Made by a program: the position numbers and the translations under genes. The notes under the pieces are model-generated. The model had not been told where the DNA came from. It did no database searches and saw only the letters and a list, made by a program, of their open reading frames with translations. 64,000 nt of DNA from Glomus cerebriforme (lineage: Eukaryota; Glomeromycota; Glomeromycetes; Glomerales; Glomeraceae): NCBI GenBank assembly GCA_003550305.1, contig QKYT01000052.1, positions 233,095 to 297,094 on the forward strand, given 5' to 3'. How positions within the stretch are numbered: the first letter of the stretch is position 1; every line of letters starts with the position of its first letter. Below, piece after piece: positions 23,310 through 33,782 of this stretch.

Positions 23310-24990
23310 AGTAACTTTTCCTGCTGATCTTTACATCCATTTCTCTGAAGATGTTTTGAAAGAAAAGTTGCACTTTTTGGCCATTTTACCTTAAGAAAAT
23401 GATCTTTTAGTCTTAGGAAAAATTGCTCTACACTGCTAGAGTTAATTAGAAAAGTTTAGAAAGTTTTGATATATAGTCTCTGGCATACCAAATTTCTCTG
23501 CAAGTCAAGTTCATGATAACTTTCAGTCACCTACGTCTTTCTCTAAATTGATACCCGAACGGTCATTTGGTATTCTAAGATACGCTCTTCATATACAAGA
23601 TAGATGGGTTGGACTTGTGGCTGCTCTTAGTGAATCCAAGAGCAAGCCTAATGCAAAATTTTTTTGGAAGTTAGGCAGCTTTTTGCAGAGTTGATACATG
23701 GGCTTGACGCAGTAGTGAGAGGTTTTTTTGGCATATAAGTTTGATAAAATTTTCTTTTTTTTTTAATTTTATAATATCATTTTATTGGTAAAAAGGTAAT
23801 AGAATATCAATTTGAAGGATTATTATAAAGACAAATTTCAAACTGGCAGAATTTCTGTATGACTTTAATGGAGGGAAATATGTAAACTTTGACTGCCTAA
23901 AAACTTTTCTTTTACTCATTTTAGTTTTGAAATATGGTAGGAGGTGTAGGATACCCAAAAAATTGATTGATAGCCGATCATCTGTTGGTGATTAGTTTTT
24001 CTATTGTAATACATTCCTTTATTTATTTCACTGTGATGATCCCTATTTTTGCCCCCTTAAGGTGTAGTTTTATTTAGTTGTATTAAAAAAAGTAAAAAAA
24101 GAATAAAAAGTGTGAAAAATATGGGTACTTGGTTAGGATGCATTACTGTAGGTAATTGGAGGGAGTAGTCACATGGTCAGGAATTATTTTTTTTAATAGG
24201 AATATCAAGGATCAAGATTCTTAGAAAGAGACAAACTGGATGGTTACAGTACACAAGTATGAATTCACTCTTTGGTAAGAAGTCATCTCGATTCGCGGGA
24301 GAATGTCTAGTAGTGACGCTAGGAATTGGCCTATTAGAAAAGAGACCATCTGGTATGTTTATGGTAAGGATTTTTAGACAGGGCTGATAGACAAGACAGT
24401 ATAAGTAGTTATCTTTATTTGTCTAGAACATCTATTGGGCCATTAGAAACTGGCTGGGTGGGGTAGAAAAATAGAGGTAGGATTAGTTTAGATTTCTTTT
24501 TTGTATTTTTAGTGTTAGTTTCTTTAGTTTTTCCTTCTTCTTAGAAGTTGGCATTAGCAGCCAGCTTTTATAATTCCTTTTAAACGTTTTATGCTAATTT
24601 GAAAACCTGAGTATCTGAGAGTATGTGTTCTTTATTCTAGAGATTGGTACTAGCATCTGGTCTCTATAACTTCATTAATATTTCATGCTAGTTAGAAGAC
24701 TCAAGTGTTTTGTAAGGAGATTCAGATGAACTGGACGAAGGGTATTATATTTGACAGGGAGATTTGAAAGAACTGGTTAAAGGATTTATTTTTGGTACTA
24801 GTACTGGGATATAGGAAAGAATCAGAGCATATCTTATCTAAGGAGGCTTGGCAACGTGACCTTACTTTGAGGACCTATATCATGTAAGTGTGACAAGTTG
24901 AGCTTTTCTACTTTTTAGTGTGAGGGCTTATCTCTACATAGCTAATTTTATTGTATTCTTTATAGGTCTACCTTATTTAATTAAATTTAA
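23310..24990 (+). mobile_element. Non-coding repeat element 'B', copy 2
   Basis: This is the forward partner of 20150-21866. Order of landmarks: CCATTTCTCTGAAGATGTTTT (about 23338), AGAAAAGTTGCACTTTTTGG (about 23362), GGGTTGGACTTGTGGCTGC (about 23608), CATCTGTTGGTGATTAG (about 23978), two copies of the unit of about 100 bp (24545-24700), and TATCTAAGGAGGCTTGG (about 24837). The same order, partly, is found at 62200-63185 (5' part) and 59855-60100 (3' part). No open frame of useful size was found on either strand. Confidence 0.75.
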
Positions 24991-26320
24991 AAATTAGCTA
25001 GACTTTTTTTTTGTAATTTTTTCAATTTTTTTTATAGGTTGCTCTGGAGTTTAGACTTTATTTTATTTTATTTAGCTAATGAAGCTTGGCATAATAATTA
25101 AAATACTAAATATAGTAAATTCAAAATTTTATTTATTTTAAAAATTTAATCTAAGATGGATTTTAAATTATATATATTAGAATATTTCTTTTATTTATTA
25201 TATAAAGAAAGATAGAATAAAACTTGGTATTTTTATCAAATATGTCATTAGTTAATTGAACTTTTAATTAGTAATATTAATAGTAAAGAAAAATTAACCA
25301 ATTAATTAGTAACTATATTTTTTATTAGTATTATCAGATTGCATATTAATTTTTTCATTATTATCTTCAATTTTATATTTATTTTATCTATTCTTATTTC
25401 ATATATATATTTTTGTTTATTTTATTTATTTTGCTTCTTTTTCTTTTTCTTTTCTTTTTTTATCATCATCATTAGAATAAATAAGTATTAAATATTCTTT
25501 ACTTCTAAGTATAAAAAAATTTATTATAAAATATTATTAATTAGAAGAAAATTATTTATAATTATATTATTAAAAAATATTATCAAAAGAAAAAAAATTA
25601 AAAGGAAAAAAGAAAAAAAGATTATTATAATTAGATTGATATTCTAGCTATTAATTTACCAGGTTATTATTATATAATATTATCTAATTATTAATCAGTA
25701 AATCAGTTTAGTAAATTATAAAACTAATATTAATACCAAATTTATTGATATTGATTAGTAAATTACTAAATGTTTCAGTTTAATAAATTAGATAAATTTT
25801 ACCAAACTAAAACTGATAACTGGTCAATTCAGTTTAGTTTAGTATTTACCAATCAGAACTTTAATAAAAATGTATTGAAATGCAATTAAGAGATATACTA
25901 GAGAACATTGTAATTATACTTGAATAGATTTACAAAAAATCATTTTCAAAGTTTTAGATTCAGTTTCTTTAATTACAATTCATTGTTATACACAAAAATT
26001 TTGGTATTATATAGATATATATAGAAAGAAAATTATAGATAAAATAGCAGAATTTACAATAAAAAAATATAAATCATATAGGAGAGTATTTATCAAGAAC
26101 TTGATTTAGATTTTAATTAATTCAAGTAAACTTTCATAAAATTACATATTTTTAGTTTTGAATTATAATTGGCTTTTAGTTTATTATGTGATATAATATA
26201 AGTAATAATTTAAATCTATGGACATCCTTAAAATGTAACTCCAGATAAAAAAAAAACTCTTTCCCTTTTCTACATTTTATTAGAATTCTGCAGTAAAATT
26301 TTATTTTTCTAGTACTTAAT
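24991..26320. other. AT-rich region with oligo-pyrimidine and decayed GAACCG-like repeat
   Basis: There is no gene. A pyrimidine run (about 25430-25470) and a purine run (25585-25625) face each other. At about 25790-25865 a repeat of AATTCAGTTTAGTTTAG type resembles an AT-shifted version of the GTTCAGTTCAGTTC repeat at 63190-63305. Confidence 0.5.
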
Positions 26321-26323
26321 AAT

Positions 26324-28330
26324 TTGCTCAATATGGAAGTAACAGTTTCTACCTATTCAGACAAACTTTTTAACGAGTATATTCATTCCCTCAGGTGCAA
26401 AGATATAGGTAACAAAAAGTTTAATGAAATTACTACCTTCACATCATACCACCGCCTTTGGCATAATATAAAAAATAAAGATAGTAGTACAAATAATTTT
26501 AGACAGTTTGTCAAAGGAGTTTCTGACTATATACAGTTTTTACCTACAATACTATTCCTTATTGGGAAATAGTAAGTAAATTTTATGAAAATATACTGGA
26601 CACTAACTTACGAAGTCTTGATGAGGTTCTGGAGGAAATAACTAGGTATAAAATTATTATTGATGAATTCAAAGCCAAACTTGTTGTGACAGGTAAAGCT
26701 ATGCCTCAGACTATCAGTATACTAACTTCACAAAATCTGCAAAGCAAAAAATCCTGAAATGGAACATGTCCTATGTGGTAACTTCTCAAAGATCAACATT
26801 AATAAAGCATACCAATAGCAATCAGTTGAATATACTGATCATAATACAGGATGATCCTTATATTCCACAATCACAAGAGAAATCACTTCAGGATGACGAT
26901 CACATGAAAATTGAAAAAGATATTCCTAAATTAATCAATTCACCACCTGAAAATTCTTTACAGAAGCAGAGAAATCTGCAACCCTCCAAAATTCCTAAAA
27001 AAGGTTAAGAAGGAATGCCCTTCTCATATCATTACTGGATTCACGATATTGCCTAAATTACAACCAAATGTACGTGATGTAATGTTATATAACATCCCAA
27101 ATAAATGGGCTGCTGAGAAAATAATAGAGGAGATTAACAAACACCTAGGTTCTCTTGTGAAAACTATCCTATCGAAATAAGGCAAATACACCTGTGTATG
27201 GGCCATAATAGTATTAAGAACTACAGTACTCAACGTATTTGAAGAAAGTTAATGGCAAATTCTATTAGGCAACATTTTGGTCAGATAGTTTCTGACAGAC
27301 TGGTCTTTAGTACAATATAAACAAAGAATGGTTTTCCAAGCTGTATTAACTAACTTTGGTGAAGGCTTTGAAGAACATTGTATTTTTCAGAATAAGAAAT
27401 TTATAAACTACCATCATCTAGCTGCAATTAAACTGGTGAAAGATTCCAAAGGCAAACAGAAAATTATAGGGTTCTTTCAAATCTCAAATGATCTTAATCA
27501 AACCTGTCAAGCCGAATTTAAGATTCATGAACTCATCATTAAATGGAAGATAAATAAAGTTAGAAAAAAAATGTCTGACTCTTCTTTCCTATTAGCAAAT
27601 ATTTTCTTTTCAAAGAAACTCAAAAACTCTAACTAGTCGTTCTCCAATAAATCCACCTTTGGCAAGAAAAATAATAAACACATCACGAATGACCTGAAAT
27701 ATCGTAATATAGAAAATCAGCTTGTGCACTTAGCCAAACAGGTTGAAGATGTATTTGCTCACTTCAGCAACTTACTAGGTAGTATCCCACCTTACTGGCT
27801 TATAACAATAAGATTTATAAAATTACGAAAGGAAGATACAGTTCACTTTATCTGAACATCCATAGTTTCACTAAAAAAGGTTCCTGATCTAGTTTTACCT
27901 ATCTGTTCATATTTAGTACCTTTATAGTAGTGCGGCCCTTTAATTCTGGTTGGGTTAGGTGAGATAAACAGTCTTTATTTGGAGATAGTTGAGATTACTT
28001 TATAGTATAAATTTTTACTTTTTTTCAGCGGCTTTTTTTCTTGCGGACATGTCAGAATATTTGATCTGATAACTGATTTTTAAGGAATGTGTGGCCTACT
28101 AATTTTATTTTTTTTTCTTTTTGTTTCCTTTTTTTAGTCTATTTATTTAGTTTAGTTTTCCCTTTACCCAATGCATTATTTTAGAATTTTTTTCTTTCAG
28201 GCTTAAATAGTTCACCCTTTAGGGGGCGCTCAGTCACACTATTGTATTCTTTGTATCAATTTATTTGTACTTAGTCACATGTGTGGTGATTTTAGATCAT
28301 TCTAATAAAATAAAATATATCCCAGGTATA
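26324..28330 (+). pseudogene. Decayed LINE: ORF1-like remnant plus 3' end
   Basis: Broken frames read, in order, YHRLWHNIKNKDSSTNNFRQ (about 26440), LRSLDEVLEEITRYKIIIDE (about 26605), VRDVMLYNIPNKWAAEKIIE (about 27070-27135), VFQAVLTNFGEGFEEH (27331-27380) and AAIKLVKDSKGKQKIIGFF (about 27421-27480). This order matches, from memory, an RRM-like ORF1 protein of LINEs repeated in Rhizophagus. Stops and frameshifts separate the blocks, so it is dead. The tail (about 27930-28330) carries TTTAGGGGGCGCTCAGTC and ends in AATAAAATAAAA. No reverse transcriptase follows, so ORF2 is lost or the copy is rearranged. Confidence 0.65.
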
Positions 28331-28782
28331 GGCTATTATCCTGTACACCCTGTATAAATAAATTTTAATTAATTATTTTTATATTTTTTAAAAATAATAT
28401 TCTACAGTGCTGTTCAATCAAAAAATTCTGCTACTGATATTGTTGCTTATAATCCACAGGCTGTTAAAAAGCATTCATTGACAAAGTCAATTTATTTAAT
28501 ACGAACTATCTACAAACATAAATTAAATATAATACTGGCCGGAATTACAGATATGAACTACAATCACGTGATACTTATTTGTCTAAAATCCATTTACTGG
28601 GCTGTGTAATGTGATAAATTCCTGCAAGTTATTTAACATATAACCGTGTAACATTACAAAAAATTTATATAAATATTAACAAGCAGGAGGTTACAGTTTT
28701 AACACTTTATTTATTTAAAAATAATACACTGTATCTTAAAAAAAAAAAAAGGTTATATTTAAAAACCTTTTATATTTTTAAA
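28331..28782. other. Upstream region of the glutaminyl cyclase gene
   Basis: About 450 bp with no gene. It presumably contains the promoter of the gene that starts at 28783. There is an A-run just upstream of the start (28738-28750). Confidence 0.5.
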
Positions 28783-30081
28783 ATGATAAAATCAAAATTG
28801 AATTTTTTTATCATATTTTTATATTTTTGTCAATGGATAAATGCTTACAAGCAATTATCTAAAGGAGGATTTTCTCTTTTAACAAATTTGACAGAAATTG
28901 AAACTCAAAAAATTGCTCAAGATTTTTTAGTCCCATTATTAATTCCTAGAGTATCTGGTAGTGAAGGTAATCTTAAAGTACAAAAATATATTATTGATCA
29001 TTTTCAAACGTTAGGATGGAACGTAGAAGAAGATAGATTTACAGATTCAACACCAATAGGAGAAATTTCTTTTAATAATATAATCGTAACAAAAGATATC
29101 AATGCAACAAATAGACTTGTATTAGCTGCTCATTATGATTCAAAATATTTTGAGCCACCAAATGATGGATTTGTTGGTGCCACTGATTCAGCTGTATCTT
29201 GCGCTATTTTAATGGATGTAGCGTATAGATTGGATCCCTATTTTGATAATAGAGGTGACCCTGATTCAATTTCTACAACTCTTCAAATTATTTTCTTTGA
29301 TGGTGAAGAAGCTTTTAGAATCTGGAGTTCTACAGATTCTTTATACGGATCAAGGTATGAAATGAAAACTATATTATAATTATAATATATTTCATCTATT
29401 TTTTTAAATTAATTGTTCTTTTTTTATTTACTTATTTCCTTTTTTTTTTATAAAGGCATTTGGCAGCTAAATGGGAAAATACATATGTAGCAGAAACAGA
29501 AAGTGCACAAAATAATGGCAAAAATTTACTCAATGGAATTGAAGTATTTATATTATTGGATTTATTAGGCGCTCCAGAACCATTAATACCAAATTTTTTT
29601 CCAACAACTTCATGGTTATTTACTGAATTAATCAAAATTGAATCTCGTTTATATGATAGTAAATTAATTAAACTGACACATCATAAGCATAAAATGACTG
29701 GGATGCCAGTGACAGACGCTTTAGAAGATATTTCATATTTTGATACCGATTCTTTACAAACCTATCAAGCTCACATTGACGATGATCATGTTCCTTTCTT
29801 AAAGAGAGGTGTTCCTGTTTTACATCTAATTCCTTGGCCATTCCCTGATAGTTGGCATAAGCTTTCTGTAAGTACAATTTAATTGGGGAAGAATATTGTT
29901 TTTATGCAAGAAAACAAAAATTTGAATTGTAAAAAAAAATAATTTATTTAATTTATTTATTTAGGATAATATTACAACCGTAGATGATTCAGTTTTATTT
30001 AATCTAAATAATATATTTAGAATTTTTACCGCTGAATATTTAGGTATCGATCCAACTTTACCAAAAATTAAAAAGAATTAA
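28783..30081 (+). CDS. Glutaminyl-peptide cyclotransferase (M28 fold)
   Basis: Three exons (28783-29354, 29456-29867, 29965-30081) give 366 residues and all phases close. Residues 1-22 are a hydrophobic signal peptide, so the protein is probably secretory. Family hallmarks are all present: AAHYDSKYF (115-123), VGATDSAVSCA with the zinc Asp (135), FFDGEEAF with the Glu pair (175-176), YGSRHLAAKWE across the first junction, DDDHVPFLKRGVPVLHLIP, and FPDSWHKLSD with the zinc His, across the second junction. The enzyme turns N-terminal Gln (or Glu) of secreted proteins into pyroglutamate, which blocks aminopeptidases. Zinc ligands and catalytic Glu are kept, so it should be active. Length is normal for the family. 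Confidence 0.95.
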
Positions 30082-30238
30082 TTTAATTAATTTATTGTGA
30101 CTTTAATGAAAATTAGTACTTTAGTGTAAATTGATAATACAGTATGTACTTAATATTATGTTTGGATTTATAAAAATATTTTAAAGTTTTATTGCAACAG
30201 CAATATTTATATTTGCTGCGTTAAATATAATATTTTCC

Positions 30239-30627
30239 TTACAATCTGCTTTTCTGATTTTTCTGATTTATATAACCAATATCACCAACTCTTGTAGCTT
30301 GTTCGGTTACTTCTTCTATTTTACCCGTATCCACCGGCATTTTATCAACCTTTTTAGTCTGTTCTTTATCATTTTCATTACTCTCGTCTAAAATAAATTC
30401 AAAAATTTTTAGAACCAAATTTCAAGACAAGGAATAGTAAGATCATTACCTTTTTTAATACCCTGACGAACTAAAGCGGTTTCACGTTCAGAAGCTCCAG
30501 TTAATTTATCAGCTTCACCCTTTTTTTTTAAATTTTCATTATTAAAAAGGTTGCCAATATATTCTTTGGCACTACCTTCGTAATATTTTAAGTCACCTCT
30601 TAATTTTGATGCTTTATGTTCTGGCAT
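30239..30627 (-). CDS. CsbD-like stress protein
   Basis: Two exons (30627-30450 and 30387-30239) splice to 108 residues. The start is the ATG giving MPEHKASKLRGD. Residues about 6-60 carry the CsbD/Hmp1 pattern: SKLRGDLKYYEGSAKEYIGN, then ENLKKKGEADKLTGASERE. The second exon adds a charged tail (TKKVDKMPVDTGKIEEVTEQ). Bacterial CsbD proteins are sigma-B stress proteins and fungal relatives include the cruciform-DNA binder Hmp1; the molecular role is not settled. It is tail-to-tail with the glutaminyl cyclase gene, only about 160 bp apart. Confidence 0.8.
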
Positions 30628-32225
30628 TTTCAAAAAAAAAAAAAAAAAATAATTAAATAAAAAAGATTTTCGAGGGTAAATTTATATTAATCGAGACAAG
30701 AAGAATGATGTAATTATGTCGCATCAATTAAGTAATAATTGAACGGCGTTTAACCATATAATTTGTGACGATGAGTGACGTCCAAATAAAAAAAAAACGC
30801 ACGATATCAAAATTGTATAAACGCGTTAATTAATGCTTTGGAGGAGTTTGATGAAATAATTAATAAAAATTTTTCAATCACTCCAATAATGTTTCCTCTC
30901 AATCATTTTGTCTAAAAAAGACCTTAAATTATCAAGCCTTAAATCGAAAGAGTTTTTTTTTTTGCCGGCTGATAATGCGGCTATATATCGATCAGACAAA
31001 GACTTGCACTAGACCCAACAAATAATTAAAATTCCTCGATTGGCTTTTTCGCTGATCAGACCTGTATAAAAAATATAAGTTCATGATCATGTGATCTAGT
31101 TTCTCGTGACATTTTTTTGACGGACATATCTTCTAGCGTAATCCAATGCAATACTAGTTCTTATTATTCTTATATTTGAACTTTCTAGAAAGATTTTTTT
31201 GTAAAGCGTTACTAATCATTCTAATCAATTTCTAGTCATTCATTTTTCGACGTTGTTCAGGATCTTTGATATTTGATGATCGTACTATTACGTCATATTA
31301 AAACATCTTACTATTTTATAAGTAAAAATTTCTTGAATTTGAATTATGATTGTAATGATATTAATTTTCACCTATTTAATTTTTGAAAGAAACTAATTTA
31401 GCATGGGAATGCTAAATACGATCACATGATCTGTAGTGATTTTGTTAAATACGTTCTTTAAACCAAATAAATTTTTAAATTTCCAAAAGTTTTTAATAAT
31501 GAGTGCGTTGTTATATAATGATGATAATTATAATTTTCTCAAGAACTTCAGATTTATCGAAAAAGTGAAATATAATGACATTAAAAGTTACGATGAAAAA
31601 ACATCTTTTTAATTCAGAATTCTCAATGTGGAATCGTCAAGAAACAATGACAGATTTAACAGATGTTTCTAGTACTCGAAGTAGTTGGGAAGATAGATAT
31701 TTGAATTTTTATTTATCATGATTTACCGAAGATGATTCTCTTTTCATAAAAGAGAGTAATATAGATATTAATCCACGGTAAGAAAAATCTATATAATTAA
31801 ATTTCAAAGTATGTCATTTTCGGATATTTTTCTTGGAATGTTTTTTATCAAAAGGAAGAATAGTTTATGTCTTTCAAAATATTTTAAAAATGTTATAATT
31901 ATATCACTGAAAATATATAGACGATTGATCTAACTGCGCCTTAAAACTTACGATCGAAAAGGAGATGTGTTGATTTTATTTGACAAGACGTCCATATTTT
32001 CAAACTTTTGGAAACAAATTTAATGATATGACACTTTGTACAATGTCAATTATGGTTATATTAAATGATCAACTGAACAACTTATGTAATACAGTATTAA
32101 ATAAATTGAAAAAAATCTATACAATTTCTTCTTTTTCATTTATTTCATTTTTCTTAAAAATAAAATAAAAAAAAAAATAATAATAAATTTCAATAATTAC
32201 TTTAATTTCAAAATAAAATACCAAA
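30628..32225. other. Intergenic region with a possible gene fragment
   Basis: At 31580-31780 a frame reads MKKHLFNSEFSMWNRQE...SSWEDRYLNFYLS, a TGA, then FTEDDSLFIKESNIDINPR followed by a GTAAG-type donor. Bases look less AT-rich than the flanks. This could be a broken gene, or an exon whose true start differs. I do not recognise a family. The frame at 31980-32168 is unsupported. The rest shows nothing I can name. Confidence 0.35.
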
Positions 32226-33078
32226 ATGTCGAATTTAAATCAAATGGATATTGATGATAAAGTTATTCATGAGAAAACAATTGTTTTAAATATTGGAGGT
32301 ATCAAGGTAATTTTGTATAAAAATATAAAAATAAATATAAAAATAAAATAATTAATAACATTATATAATATTTTAGTATGAGACAAAACCATCAACTTTA
32401 ACAGCATATCCAGATACACGTCTTGGTAGATTTTTCGAAGAGAATCGATCATTATTATTAAATAATAAAGGGAATGAATATTTCTTTGATCGAAATGGAT
32501 ATGCTTTCAGATATATTTTGGAATGGTATCGAACTGGTAAAATATTATTAACTATAGGACCTGATGATTCAAAAAAAGCGTATATTACAAGGGAAGAATT
32601 AGCGGAAGAACTTAAATATTTTGAAATCCCGATGGAAAATTTAAAGGATTATTATAATAATAATTTTATTAATAATACTACATTAATTCATAAATTAGCA
32701 GCAGTTAAAGTTGATGAATTTATATCAGCTTTAGAAAAATTAATACGGGAAGCAATGAGTCAATTTTTTAGTGGTATTGAATTAAGATTTTATAAAACAC
32801 CTAAATATATGAAAGAATATTGGGCTAAAAGTGAATCTATTGGAGTTTCAAATTTAACTAAAATTATGAAACCTTTTAGTGATGCTGGTTTTTCTATTTT
32901 AAGGAAATTTAGTGATGAAATTGGTGATTATCTTGCGAATAATATTATTGGTATTGTTTGGAATTGTTATTTTCGTGATCCTGGTGATAAAGAATATTTT
33001 ATGATAAAAATAGATATCAAAGAGGAATATCCTAAACCTGCCATTCTTTCTTATACTAAAAGATTAGCTAAACAATAA
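32226..33078 (+). CDS. BTB/POZ (KCTD-type) protein 1
   Basis: Two exons (32226-32306 and 32377-33078) give 260 residues. The N-terminal half is a potassium-channel-tetramerisation-type BTB domain: VLNIGGIKYETKPSTLTAYP (junction after GGIK), then DTRLGRFFEEN, EYFFDRNGYAFRYILEWYRTGKI (quoted in part) and ELKYFEIP. The C-terminal half (about 150 residues) is a helical/beta region without a named domain, shared with the second BTB protein at 36510-37495. There is no membrane span, so it is probably a cytosolic oligomer or Cullin-3 adaptor. The intron falls exactly between K and YET in both genes, so they are paralogues by duplication. Confidence 0.9.
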
Positions 33079-33678
33079 AATGTTTCTATTTTGAACTTTT
33101 TGATTATAATTATTATTATAATTATTATTTATTATTATTTAATTTAATGTATTTTATTTTTATTTACTTTTTAGATTAATCTAGATCTTTCATAATAGAA
33201 GTATCCCATAAATCTAACTTAGTCTTCATATCATTTCATTCATTTCATTCATTTGTAATTACAGCAGACATTTGATCATTATACTCAAATAAAATTATTT
33301 AGTCTCAAAATCTTTAACGACTTTCATTATACGCGCATAGTTTTTACTCAACATACGTTTGCCTTTCACAAACCTCACAAACCTATAATAGATTTCAAAC
33401 GACGTCACACTGCTTTAAAACGGTTTCTACGCAATTTTTTTTTAAAAAAATTTTATTAGGAAACTCTACCAACTTTATTTAATATTTATTTGTTCAAATA
33501 AAGATAATATTTCATTTTAATCAAAAAGTTTTTTCATTTTTTTTTTCAAAATTTATTTTATTTTATTTTTTTTTTTTTGTTTTTTTTTAAAAAAAAATGT
33601 CTTTAACATAAAAAAATATTACAAAAAAAAAGAGTGTCTTTAACATACAAAAAAAAAGGAAATATTAAGAAATAGGTA

Positions 33679-33709
<31 letters not shown>

Positions 33710-33782
33710 TATATATTTATAAAAAATGTTTAAGCTGAATATACAGTATATGATTAATAAAAACAAAAGAAGTATTCATTTA
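33079..33782. other. Convergent intergenic region with (TA)n microsatellite
   Basis: This lies between two genes that point towards each other, so it holds two 3' ends and no promoter is expected. It contains an ATT/TTA-rich stretch (33100-33150), CATTTCATT repeats (33230-33250), long A- and T-runs (33530-33660) and a TA microsatellite (about 33679-33705). Confidence 0.7.

Noticed and set aside
20150..24990. Inverted duplication as a mere assembly artefact
   Set aside because: The arms differ at many positions and differ in internal repeat number, so they are separate old insertions; only the gap size is an assembly issue.
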